A stretch of 30,892 nucleotides of DNA from Protostelium mycophagum. Its lineage: Eukaryota; Evosea; Variosea; Protosteliida; Protosteliaceae. Positions within the stretch are counted from its first letter, which is position 1; each line of letters starts with the position of its first letter. The notes under the pieces are model-generated. The model worked only from the letters and a program-made list of their open reading frames with translations. It ran no database searches and had not been told where the DNA came from. Positions 1-10,912 of this stretch are shown here, piece after piece. Position numbers and translations under genes: made by a program. The DNA is taken from NCBI GenBank assembly GCA_002081555.1, contig MZNV01001951.1, positions 1 to 30,892 on the forward strand, given 5' to 3'.

Positions 1-2484
1 CCTCCCCCACCGGGCGGTGGCCCCCCACCCCCACCAGGTCTGTACATCTTTCTGAAAGTCTTCATCCATAGCGTCGAGCCGCAAATTGACTCTGTACACA
101 GGACCCCCTGGTCCACCACCCCCACCCGGAGGACCCCCGGGACCCCCACCCCCTCCAGGTGCCCCCGGACCCCCACCACCCCCCGGTGGTGCGATGAAGA
201 GGGCAGCTCCCCCTCCGAAGAAAAAGCCCAGAAAGTGAGACTTTTACTGAAACATATACCATATGATATCATAAACGACATATTCATTCTATTTTTAGAG
301 CACCTGCACAGAAGATGAAGGGTTTACAATGGAACAAAATGCCAGACAACAAAATCAAAGGCACCATCTTCGAAAAGATGTCATTCGGTAACCCCCACGG
401 TATCATGTGTACACTGATCTATTTTTAGAATACAAGGGTGTCTCCCTGGATTATGCTGCCCTCGAGGAGAACTTCTCCGCCAAAGTGATAGAAGCCAAGA
501 AAGAAGGTGCAGAAGACAAGAAGGTCCAATTGGTCCAATTAATTGACCCCAAGAACTGGCAAGCCATATGTGAGTCTAAAAATAGAATGGGGAGGGGCTG
601 ATCTATTTATAGCTCTCTTCTTGGCACAGTTCAAGGGCGTTCCTCTCGAGAAAATCGCGGTCGCCATTCGTGACCTTGACAGCAAAGTCATCGCATATGA
701 TCAGGTGAGCAATAATCAACTATAAAATAAATATATAAATCTCTATAAATACGATTTGACTTGGTAACAGATTGATACATTATTGAAGAATCTTCCCAAC
801 AAGGACGATATGGGGGCCATCAAGAGTGAGTATTTGATGAGAATATATATCCTAATATAATTAGACTACCTGCAAGAGGGAGGAGATAAGTCCAAGCTTC
901 CCATTCCCGAACTATTCGCGATAGAGGTATCTACATCATCCCACAATTAAAAAACACGAGAATACCATATCATCTCTAAAAATAAACACATGATATCTTC
1001 ACAATATTTACGATATCACAGCTGGATAAGATTACCATGGTCCCACAGAGATTGATGGCCTTCAAATTCATGGGCACATTTGACGGTAAGAAGGAAGACG
1101 TGAAGCCAAAGATAGACATCATCAAGAAGGCTTGTACCGAAATCTCTTCTTCCAAGAAGGTTCCAGAGCTGTTGGAGGTATGGTTTTGGGTTTTGGGTTG
1201 TGGCTGAGACCTCTTGGATGTCTTTAACGGCGCGAGTTGGCAGAGTGTTTGTGTGGAAATGTATTTTGTGGTGTTCATCATCTTTTGGCAGACACTTTTT
1301 TAATAATTTTCTGCAAAAAAAAAATATTAAACCAGCACCACACCAACACAAAAGTACTCTACTCTACTGAAATAAAATCACTTTATAACAACAGACAGGT
1401 CATCTTGGAAGTCGGAAACTTCATCAACGAAGGAACACCCCGTGGAAACCTTCAGGGATTTAAGTTGACGTCTATAAACAAGATGAATGACACAAAGTCC
1501 ACCGACAACAGCCAGACACTGACACAATTTCTGGTCACCATCTTGGAGAAATCTAAGCCGGACCTGCTGCAGCTTGACCAAGAGATTCCGACTGTAGAAT
1601 CAGCCACGAGGTGATTTTTAATATAAAATAGTTTTTGCGCCCATCAATGTGGTAATGGCGCTTGCACACTTTGAGATGTAGATCCTGGATTCGACTGATG
1701 ACGTCAGAGTCTCCTTAGCAACCGTACAGAGCGATGTGGCATCACTTTCCAAGGACCACACCACCGTGGAGCAGTCACTCGCCTCCTTCGGTCCCACCGA
1801 AAAGATCACACAGCTCCTCGCCCCTTTTGTTGCAAAGACAAAGGCAGACATCGAGAGGATGCAGGCTGCTCTTACCTCAGCTGAAGAGAAGTACAAAGAG
1901 GTTTGTCGACGTTATGTACATGAATGAAAACTCATGGAAATTTCGTAGGTGTCGACCTTTTACGGAGAAGACGCCAAGTCGGTGCCTCCAGAAGAATTCT
2001 TTACGATGTTTGCAACTTTTGTAAAATCCATCCAAGATGCCATCAAAGCCAACCAGCAGGTACAGATCTATGTTCTATTTTTAGATCTGTAGATCTGCAG
2101 TCTACATCGCAGACAAAAACCAAAAATATTTTATTTATAATCTCACAATCAACAGGCGATCATCAACGCAGAGAAGAACAAGAGGCGTGACGAGGCCAAG
2201 AACAAACGTGACGCCGAGCTCGCCGCAAAAAAGAAGGCCGGTGTTCCCGTCCTCGGGGGTGGTGGCGCAGGTATGATGACGTCACGTTCTATTTTTAGTC
2301 TCACTCTGTTACAGACGCGCAAGACAACGTGGTGGATGAACTGTTCAGTGCCCTGAAGGGAGGAAACGTCTTCAAGAATAGAAGACCTGCTGGAGGTGGA
2401 CCTCCACCTGCAGAGAAAGAGCAGCAGCCCGCCTTCCAGTTTCCCGTGCTTAAGAAGACGACCACAAACGTTGCAAGCTCTTGA
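1..2484 (+). CDS. Diaphanous-related formin, C-terminal part (FH1-FH2-DAD)
   Basis: Formins nucleate and elongate unbranched actin filaments: FH1 feeds profilin-actin and the FH2 dimer rides the barbed end. The window begins inside FH1, a Pro/Gly tract (P5-P6 runs) that ends near base 230. FH2 follows, opening with MKGLQW and containing GNFINEGTPRGNLQGFKL and the ADTKSTD-like NDTKSTDN block. The tail holds VVDELFSALKGGNVFKNRR, which resembles a DAD autoinhibitory motif, so the missing N-terminus should carry a GTPase-binding/DID region. Exons: <1-37, 102-234, 299-387, 429-569, 613-704, 771-825, 865-926, 1022-1177, 1399-1610, 1708-1900, 1949-2059, 2156-2270, 2315-2484; these sum to an open frame of 521 residues. 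DAAM-, FMNL- and Dia-like groups cannot be separated here. The family call is secure; the subfamily is not. Confidence 0.93.
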
Positions 2485-2489
2485 ATAAA
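2484..2489 (+). terminator. Poly(A) signal overlapping the formin stop codon
   Basis: AATAAA begins on the last base of the formin TGA stop (2482-2484), so the 3' UTR must be very short. Confidence 0.6.
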
Positions 2490-2896
2490 CATGTAACAAT
2501 CTCGCTTATAAAAGCTTTTCAAGTCGTGAAAACTCTTCATTGTGAGGTTGTTGGTCTCTACTCGCGTAAGAACATCCAGTACTGTGTGCTGATGTGTAGA
2601 TATAGATGCCCCAGCATCTGTACATGGTCATTATGTGTCTACAACGATGTAGATATTACCGCTGCGGAAACAAGCCCGGCAAAGTACTTGGAATCTGTGG
2701 GCATCTTGTCTTTGCGTAATTTCAAAAAATGGGTGAGGCAGATGACAAGTGTCGCTGTGTAATGACTGTCTAAATTGAAAATCATTGTGTTTCTGTCCTT
2801 TGGGTGGTCGTTGGGAGGCGACCTGCCGTTATCAATTTCAAAATTCAAATCTCCCGCCAAACCACTTACAGAGATCTCTGCAGATCTACCATGATA
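2485..2896. other. Gap between convergent formin and TMEM229-like genes
   Basis: About 410 bp between two convergent stop codons. Short open frames exist on both strands but none shows a family motif or a credible splice partner. A TATAAAAG string at 2507-2514 has no gene behind it. I see nothing else to annotate. Confidence 0.5.
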
Positions 2897-4431
2897 CTAC
2901 TGAGAGATAGATAATCTGTGATCATAGATTTCATCTTCCCAGAGAGTATCCTTGTGTCGTCCAAAGACATCAGGATGAAGATGACACACATGAAGGAGGT
3001 GTGAATCGTCTCCATGAGGAGTTGGGGAGGGAGGGGTGGTGGGGGCAGGGAGTTGATCTGGCTGACTAATAATACGGTGGCAATGCCCAAGCACCAGTAT
3101 CTGGACATTTTTATTTCTCGCATTTTCTAGATTTCGTGTGCGGTTGTAGAACGTCAATTTGATGGAGCTGCACAATGAATCCAATTCGGAGATTAAGAAG
3201 ATGTAAATACCTGAAAGGAGTGGGGTTCTTCCAGAGCAAGATGGTTCCGTAGCATGATAATATGAACCAGTAGAGGCTGTGTAGTGCGTCAATGTAACCA
3301 TGGAGATTTAGTCTGTTCTTGGAATAATCCCAGGATCTGTGGTTGAGTTGGGTGTAGGCGACCCAGCCGAAAAAGAGCTCCACAAAGCTGTCTAAAAATA
3401 TTAATATTGAAATTATTATTTAAATAAATGAGGGTTTATTGACCCAATATTGAAGCTTTATAGGTAGATGAAGACATGCCCTATATGCTGAAGAATGCTT
3501 AAACAAGTGAAAGATACATACTTATTCCAGCAAAGAGTACTGCTAGTGCCATCGGGGTGGTGTTTGGGGAGTTACTGCCGATATACCACGCTATAGAGAT
3601 GGGTAATCCCCAAGTGAAAGAGAATCCTGGGCACAAGGTGGACCAGTGCCAACTACAGACATCAGAGGAGATAATAAAAAAAATGACTCACTATCCGTCT
3701 ACAATGCTGCTGTAGAGAGCGTCGGCGTGGCCACCGAGCGCGCTCGTCCATAAAATTAAGATGACGGCCCTGGCGTATTGGTTCATGCTGATCCTACACC
3801 CGGTGAATTGAACTCTGACGGCAAAAGAAATGACGGTGGTCATTATGGTCAAGGCGATGAAGACACCGCTGTGCTGGACCGCCAGAGGAATACAAGAGAC
3901 AGCTCCCAAGAGGTATTCCCACCATCTTATAGGTCTATCTGGAGGAAGACTGGTCATCCTCTCGTTTGATCCCACTCGATGTGGGTGGTGTACTCCTCTA
4001 TCCAGCACCCTATCTTTTGAACGCTGGCGTTTGTGATAGGCTTCGCCGCTGAGATTCTTTTGTGAAAAAGAGCTGCTTCTGTGAGGTAGCTCTACAGGTT
4101 CCAACTCTGTCTTGGCTTTGATTAATCTCTCAGAAAGGTGCACGTTCGGGACACTGTGGTGTCTTTGTTGATGGTGCTCTTCGCTGTGGCTGTTGTGTCT
4201 GGAGTGCCGTTTGTGTTCTAATACATCAGTATGGCTGGTATTTCTGTGGTGAGACTTGTGATCTATGACATCATGGATATCGTCGAGGCTGTTGTGCTTT
4301 TGGTGGTGATTTTGGACTCCTACATCTTCTGTCGAACTATTACGTCTGCGATGTCGTGTCTCGTGAGGAACAACATTGTGGATATTGTCCTGACTGTGTG
4401 GTCGTGAATAATGGCGTGGTTCGTGTCTCAT
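2897..4431 (-). CDS. TMEM229-like membrane protein with His/Arg/Ser-rich repeats at the N-terminus
   Basis: Four exons on the minus strand (4431-3692, 3652-3522, 3391-3211, 3167-2897) give 440 residues in one frame. Residues 1 to about 165 are polar and rich in His, Arg and Ser, with degenerate repeats such as NIHNVVPHETRH and DIHDVIDHKSHH. Several hydrophobic segments follow. The last ones contain WDYSKNRLNLHGYI, the signature of the TMEM229/bacterial CmpB-like family (PF06541), whose biochemical role is unknown to me. The tail after the last membrane segment is Pro/Thr-rich. The true start may lie further up: the frame is open to about 4480 and the repeat pattern continues across the Met at 4431 (NIQHVMRHEPRH), with an acceptor-like TTTTAG just beyond. 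Membrane location is inferred; function is not assigned. Confidence 0.72.
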
Positions 4432-4767
4432 AACGTGTTGGATGTTGTGGTTGATCGTCTTTGGACTTGGCGTAAAAAAACTAAAATCCCGGAAAGTGCT
4501 TCGCCACGCGAAATTTCGATGACAGATGAGACACCTGTCAAAACAAACTGCTCAAATGCCAGAAAGTTCAGTGAAAGTGTCATTGAGATGATCACGTGCT
4601 GCAGGAACTCGATTAGTTGGCGTGATGACAGGAGTTTAAAGCCGCTGATCAAAGGGAAGGGTTTTAGGAGGGGGGACAAGTATGGCTTATAGCAATACAA
4701 TGGGGTTAAAATTTTATATCAGTGTGTTGGTATTTGTCATTATCCTTGGTGAATGCCGGGCGACTGT
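4432..4767. other. Upstream region of the TMEM229-like gene / downstream of ClC-7
   Basis: 336 bp. On the minus strand the TMEM229-like frame stays open to about 4480. A separate minus-strand open frame with a Met at 4700 could be a first exon, but its best donor (about 4540) gives the wrong phase for the downstream frame, so I leave the 5' end unresolved. Confidence 0.4.
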
Positions 4768-7700
4768 TCAGTCAAAATGTATAATGTCAAGGGAAGCGGT
4801 GGACCTGAGTCTTCGGTTCTCCCAATAATGCCTATCCAAGTTGGATAATTCCTTTCTTGTTATGATACCCACAACAAGGTTGCTCTCATCCACTACAACC
4901 CGTCATAAAAGTTTTCTTCGCGCCATATTTGCAAGCGAACAAAAAAATTCGAAGAATGAGACCTCACCGACACAGAGATGCCTGAGACCCATAGATCTGA
5001 ACAATTTGAACACCCTCCCAAAGGAGGTGTCAGCGTGTACAGTGTAGGGATGTAGATTGATATCTCCAAAGTGAAGGCTCATCAGTTCGACTTTGTATAA
5101 ATAAAACGAAATTTTAAATTTAAAAATTGAGGATACAGGGTTCCAAGTCCATGAATGCATCTTGAAGAGCATCCTCTGGTATGTCGATCTCTTCTATGGA
5201 GGGGAACCTCGGATATTCGTCTCTGAATACGCTCAGTGGCACCAACTTCTGCATAGATGTGTCTGTCTGTTTGAGGTTATTTGTTGTGTTATGCGCAGAT
5301 CCTAGGTGTTTTTATTTTGATTAAGATACAAAAACAACGTTTTGCTACAAATGAAAAAACATGCATACAATTACATGTTTGTGCAAGTATAAAGAAAACC
5401 TTTTCGCCTTCGTAACAATTTGTCAGACGATCCACAGATCAAATCTAAGAGACAACATTTGCATCCGTCTTTGCAGAGGAAATTCGTAAGACAATAGACA
5501 TACTCTGTTGTAGATGAATGCTCTCTCCCTCAATAATATCGTGAGTTGACTTCTTAAAATAATCCCAATGAATCTTCCATCATCTCTCACTATAGGAAAT
5601 CCATTATGGGTCGTCCCTCGCAGCACCTGCATCAGTTAAGACATCACATCATCACATCATACTCACTTGGACGATGTTGTCTATGCTGTCACATACTTTG
5701 AGCATGATCACTTCGTCCTGGTGGGTGTCAACAACACCAACACAAAAACATAGTTTTGTTGACGGAGAAAAACAACTGCTCAATGCAGGGATCGAACCTG
5801 CGACCCTGGCGTTACAATTTTAGCTATTAGCACCATGCTCTACCGACTGAGCTAATCGAGCTGTTGGAAATTTCGCCAAAATCAAGCGTTTCTGATCTTC
5901 TCGTCACATTTTGAACAATTCTAATCTGCAATTCGCAACAACAAGCAAGGGTTTTACCTTCATTACATGCCTGGCCTCTAACCACTGTGCCCACGTCGGA
6001 GATTCCCAATTGAGTACCGGATACTTGATCAATTTGTACGCGCTGTTGTAGATCCCATCATCAAAAAAATCCCCAATCCATTTGGAAATAAAAACTACGA
6101 AAAAAACCGGCAGACTCAGCGAGATATCTTAGTCGGTCAGTGTGAAGACATCTTTGACGTGACTTACCGTGAGTCGCCTCGATGATGATTGCGGTAAGAG
6201 ATATTGGAGTTCTAAAGATGCCACTGACCATAGCTGCAGCCCCGAGCATTGCAAAGACGACTGATTCAATCAGTACTTCTTAAACTCCGTAATCTGTACT
6301 GGAATCTGCAGTACAAACATAATGTTGAAGACAACACAAAAATCTAAATGTTCGACTGACATACCTGGTTCAAATTGTAATACTGGATACCAACTAGCGA
6401 GGAGATCACCAATGCACCTTCCCAATACCGCCCCTACAAAATTCAGAAATCATGGAATCTGTGATGTCGCGAATCAAGATCATAATGCGAGTGATGATCA
6501 TGATGTACATACCTCCCACCATTCCAGGAACAAATAGACCCCCCGGGACACCGATACCGTTTGTGATGCATGCTAATATCAAATGAAATGGAAGGAACAC
6601 CATCAATCTGTGCACATAAGTACCTCTTTATCTCCATACATCTGTGAAGACTTACTCCCAGAGGCTGAAGACTCTGTCTTTACTTAGTACGTCTGTCATT
6701 GTAGCTTCTTGTGAGGCAAAAAATAATGTGGCCATCTGGTTGTATTGTCCCTAAGTATAACATGAATATTATTAACTATCATATTGATTTTATATTTATA
6801 GTGAAGAATCAAATTCAGAACATTTTAATCTACTCACTTTAGGGCAATAAAAATTGAAATGGCTGTGGTCGAATGTTTTTGATTTCCTGTGCAAGGACTA
6901 CAACCATCAGTCACGGACCAACAACCACACTCACCTCCACTTCCACACAAGAAGGTAACCATATCGGCATGAAATACACAACTACCGTGGAGAACACACA
7001 CACAACCAAGACCTGCACCCGTCAGGAATTTTCCGATAATTCTCCAAATAATTTCAGCGAATTTCCGTTGAAGTTTCCGATCATTCGTTGACAAATTCGA
7101 GGAATTTTCTGACCTCTAAAAACCTGAGGAATTTCCATTTGATAAATTTCTGGCGCATTGTAGTCAGGAACAAGTTGCATGCGACAAAGATGGAGCCCAA
7201 AACGCCGCCCAATATTCCGATGATGATGAAGAATGGAAGCTGCCAGGCCGTATATCCACCGGATGGAAACACATTGGCTTCCCCGAATTTAATCAATCCT
7301 GAAATATCTCAATATCTTTGGGTTTTTTTGTACATTAATTCGTGTCTCATTCTCTACAATGAATCGAACTTCTCTCAAATAGACTTATATAAAGGTTCGA
7401 GTTTATAAAATCCCACCCGGCTGGTCTACTATCCCCCACTTTTGGTCCAATACTCCAGACATGAAGAAGCTTAGTGTGAATGCGCTCAGACTTCCACACA
7501 GACATATCTTCCATATCAATTTCTGCTTCCAAAAAGACGCAGAATCCTCTATCGCGAATAAAAGCCCTCCTAGAGGTGCCCCAAAAGATGCGGAGATCCC
7601 CGCGGCCACACCCGCCGCGACAAAATCTCTCTTGTGTTGGTCGTCGCGATATCTCGACCAGATACCTGAGATGTCATGATCCGAGCTATAAATAGAACGG

Positions 7701-8914
7701 GGCATACCGAAAGTGAATCTTCCGAAGCGTTTTCCGAAGATGTCACCGAGTGACAGGGGTTGTCCTTGAACAAATCCTGCAGCAATTATAGCACCACTGT
7801 GGGCCATAGGCGCTGAGGAATGTTATTATATATTTTTTCCACATTATTTATTTAATTAGAAATCTTTGGAATTTTCATCTAATATTTAAATGATTTTTGA
7901 AAGTAAATACCCGCTTTTCCAACCACAAGGCCTCCTGATATGGCCAGAATCACACCCACCACTTTAGCAATGAACGTCTTTGCCCTCACAATATTCGGCA
8001 CTCTGATCCCATTCAGATACCCTTTTATCTGAGGAATTCCACTTCCTCCTGCAGCGGGCTGTTGTATTTAATGTCAGATCATATAGTTGACTAGCAGCCT
8101 AGGGATACACTGAACGTTATCTATTTAATTTGTGGTGGTCTCAGTTAATTCTGCTGTTGTCGCGGCTTTGCCGCGACACCCATGCAATATATTTCAATCT
8201 GTTGAAGTGATGTCATCTTCACATCATTTTGGGCTTTTGCCCGAATATGCGTCCCCAGCTGGCGAAAATTGAACATATAAGTTTTGTTGGTTTATCAGAC
8301 ACAAAAATTGAATGTATAAATCTTGATGAAAGATTGTGAAATAGACATAAATACCTCCCAGTATATCACTAAAAGTGCGGAAAATACAATAAACAGTAAA
8401 TTGATGCCAAGAATGCTGAAAAATGGTTTCGTTATGCAGTTGTCACATTTAGTGATGACTGTTCCTCATCAGCGGTGCAACATGATGACGATGCAAATGT
8501 ATACCATCTATTGTCGTCTCAAATTTCCAATTTGTAAGAAAGCGAGTGGCTTGACCGACACCAAATCCAGTCAGACCTGTCATCACTCCAACAATTCCAA
8601 TCAATATCCATCCCCATAATTGTTGCAACTTTTGAAACTGTGAGAGATCAGAAGGTGAGATCACTGACGAGGCTGACCTTTCTGTTCTGCTTGCGCAGTT
8701 CCGTCAGGAGAAGTTTACTCTCTATCTGTTCATAATCCAGACTCTTTAATCTGTCAGTGAACGCAACTTCGTAATCACTCACCTCGATTCTTTCCATCTC
8801 TGCGGATCTCGATACATTTTCCTCACATGCTGCGTGTCGGTCATCATCCTCATTCAAGAGCAGAGATCGGATATCTGAAGGTGAACTCTCCCAAGAATCG
8901 CGATCAGAAAACAT
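4768..8914 (-). CDS. ClC-7-like chloride channel/transporter lacking the gating glutamate
   Basis: CLC proteins are dimers with a separate Cl- path in each subunit; ClC-7 is the lysosomal 2Cl-/H+ exchanger. Eighteen exons keep one frame for 789 residues (human ClC-7 is about 805). Visible parts: acidic N-tail with [13 protein letters not shown], the selectivity motif GSGIP (about 163-167), [19 protein letters not shown], the YNQMATLFF block, [10 protein letters not shown], and two C-terminal CBS domains ([17 protein letters not shown]...GIITRKEL). The gating motif GKEGP reads GKAAP (205-209), and the proton-glutamate site reads AIED (Asp297). Exons: 8914-8678, 8637-8505, 8458-8355, 8058-7911, 7812-7417, 7298-7114, 7012-6935, 6897-6838, 6750-6656, 6607-6513, 6433-6365, 6260-6168, 6127-5958, 5717-5667, 5626-5504, 5248-5137, 5063-4968, 4892-4768. 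Family certain; ClC-7 subgroup likely. Confidence 0.95.
5777..5861 (-). tRNA. tRNA-Ile(AAT) with a 12-nt intron
   Basis: The minus strand folds as a full cloverleaf: acceptor GCTCGAT pairs with ATTGAGC (one G-T), D arm GCTC/GAGC, anticodon stem TGGTG/CGCCA, and a T arm with GGTTCGATCC. The loop reads CTAATA, then 12 extra bases, then A; removing them at the canonical 37/38 site leaves anticodon AAT (Ile) and a 73-nt tRNA. The body closely matches eukaryotic tRNA-Ile(AAT). It carries internal A and B boxes. It lies in the ClC-7 intron between exons 5958-6127 and 5667-5717, on the same strand as that gene. Confidence 0.95.
8158..8178. repeat. GC hairpin copy 1 (9-bp arms, TTT loop)
   Basis: TGTCGCGGC-TTT-GCCGCGACA, a perfect inverted repeat in the 296-bp ClC-7 intron 8059-8354. 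It belongs to the dispersed GGCAAAGCC hairpin set described in the findings. Confidence 0.8.
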
Positions 8915-9376
8915 TGTTGCAGCATGAAAATGTTGTTGTGATTATGAAAGATTCCCGGCAATTCCGGAGAATTAATTCCGCGGGATGCTGGGTTGAAAAA
9001 ACAACAAACAGTCCCACCCAGCTGGAAAATCACGCTCGTTTTAGTAGGGTTGTGTCTCTGGTGATGTCCCAAAATTCATCTGAGATGTGCATGATAAATT
9101 TCTGTATGATATTAATATATGCATGATATAAATATACATATGAATACACCAAGATTATGTAATATACATAAAAGCCGTGTGATACCCTCTTTATTCTGGC
9201 TGAGTCTTCGAGCGCAGAGAAATGTGAACCGATTGGGATGTCCAGAAGCCACGGAATCAAAATTTTATATTATTGTACATCTATTCTTCTTCCTTAGTGT
9301 CGGCTACTGTTGTATCAAAAATAATCTCAGAAATCATTCTGATGGTTTTGAATAAATTCGATTTTTAGTGAATATT
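8915..9376. other. Gap between ClC-7 start and syntaxin end
   Basis: About 460 bp between two minus-strand genes; it should hold the ClC-7 promoter and 5' UTR and the syntaxin 3' UTR. No conserved coding segment was found. Confidence 0.5.
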
Positions 9377-10632
9377 TCAGTATCTACAACTGGAAATTGT
9401 CGATCTACAACACAAAAGTAGACGAAAATTCACCGAATTTGACGGGGACTTCCCGATCACGACTGGTTTCTGCGCTTGTCGTCCTCTAAAAAGATATCAG
9501 CATCAGCTGTAATACATATAGACAATGAATACCTCTGCCTTTGTACTTGCATTTCGTCTGTATTTGTGTCTTTGACGATGTTCTGTGTTTGTTTCTCGAG
9601 CTGAAAAATGTCAACACGAATTTTCTGGTGAGAAATTTTCAACTTGAAGAAATTTCAACTTGAAACTTCAACTTTAGAGCTTTCAACTTGAAAAATCAAG
9701 TGTTACGTACCTTTTTGATTGTGACTGATTGTGAGTCGACTTGTTTTTTGAAGTCTTGGAAGAGGTCTGCTAGAATTAACATGTCATCCTCTATCGTTTT
9801 CATGTCTGTCATTAATTAAATATTGATCATAGCGAAATTCCGGTGAGCATACCCTCTTGAATCTCTGCTAGGATGGCTGCATTCACATATGATTCTGACA
9901 TTATATTAGACGGAAAGATCTCACTCTCGATTCTCTGCGTTGTCCGCCGACAGACCTTGTAATTAATTAGATCTGAAAAAATCATTATGGTGGTACGAAC
10001 TTTTTGGTAACTGTCGATCGCAGAGGCATATTCGGAGAAGTCTGATTGTGTGTTACATCGAAGTCTCATACTTTGTAGATCCCGTCGAGCATTGGCGACA
10101 ATCAGCTGTGTATCACCTCTCTGCCTTGAAATAAAACTGACAACAAATTACTCTCATTCTGTAGGACCGTAGGACAGGACCTACCTTAGATCTTGGTCTT
10201 TTTTGGCAGCGATCTCCTTCGTTTTCTGTTTGATGAATGCTTTGACATTAGTCAGTTTAACAAATAGAGGTGGTGACTCACCAAGCCCGTCCTCATGTTC
10301 CATCTGCTGCGACCAAAAAGAAACACTCCAACCAAGCCATAAGGACTCTGTTTACAACACTTAAATGTTATGTTGCTCCCGGTATCCCGTGTGGCAGCTC
10401 CCTCCGATCTCAGATCAGAGCTCAGCACGAACAGCGTTTGTGTCACCATGAATGTCAGTGGTGAACAGAGCCATCTGTACACGTTTTGGTGTCTTTAGAC
10501 AAACTATTGCCACGCTTGAAAATAGGGTGTCGCCTGCGGGTTTAAATTCAAATTCCGTCGTATTTTTGGTGGTTCCGCAGGGTCATTTGCGCTTGTATCT
10601 GTGTCTTCCTTTGGCTTCTTGTCACTGCTCAT
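9377..10632 (-). CDS. Syntaxin-like Q-SNARE
   Basis: Syntaxins drive membrane fusion by forming a four-helix bundle. Seven exons (10632-10514, 10474-10282, 10225-10185, 10124-9853, 9805-9711, 9600-9533, 9485-9377) keep one frame for 298 residues, close to the usual syntaxin length. The key evidence is the heptad stretch EIQEDMKTIEDDML...LFQDFKKQVDSQSVTIKKLE, which aligns with the syntaxin SNARE motif (LF.D...LV.SQG..I..IE) and keeps the central-layer Gln. A coiled, charged region precedes it. Exon 10474-10282 reads poorly for an Habc domain and its boundaries are doubtful. No C-terminal membrane helix is seen; the modelled tail ends with a Cys-containing segment (LLLCCRSTISSC). Qa type is likely; the N-terminus and last exon are uncertain. 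Confidence 0.7.
9637..9692. repeat. Short repeats of TTCAACTTGAA
   Basis: In the syntaxin intron 9601-9710 the palindromic 11-mer TTCAACTTGAA occurs at about 9638, 9653 and 9682, with a degenerate copy between the last two. Confidence 0.6.
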
Positions 10633-10912
10633 GAAAATTATCTTCAGGTATTTTAGCATTACGAACCCAAATGCTCGGCTTTTTAAGATTACAGAATTCT
10701 AAGTACATTATAGCTTACCAAATTCAGTACTGTGCAGATGACGCGAACGTACATGATCAACATCAATCAGGTAGAATTTGAGAGGTCAAAAGCTCTTTCG
10801 CCTCAATTCTGATGTGTTTAGAACAATGCCGGCGCTTTGTCTTCAGGTTGGAGCAACTACAACCGTACTTGTCTCCTTCGCAAAAAGTTTTCTCACTTCT
10901 TTCGGACATAAA
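10633..10912. promoter_or_regulatory. Shared upstream region of divergent syntaxin and SHMT genes
   Basis: 280 bp separates two divergent start codons, so both promoters should lie here. No TATA box or other element could be named with confidence. The SHMT frame is open upstream to a Met at 10778, so part of this may be coding if a longer SHMT start is used. Confidence 0.4.

Noticed and set aside
4428-4700. Minus-strand frame starting at 4700 as first exon of the TMEM229-like gene
   Set aside because: Its only good donor gives phase 1, while the downstream frame needs phase 2.
7417-7812. ClC pseudogene because the key Glu is missing
   Set aside because: All eighteen exons are open and in phase for 789 residues and other motifs are intact; the change is specific.
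8827-9126. Plus-strand open frame of 99 codons opposite ClC-7 exon 1
   Set aside because: Antisense shadow of the ClC-7 N-terminal exon with no family content.
10282-10474. Removing an internal intron from syntaxin exon 2
   Set aside because: The most attractive GT-AG pair removes 140 bp and breaks the frame needed by the next exon; kept whole with low trust.
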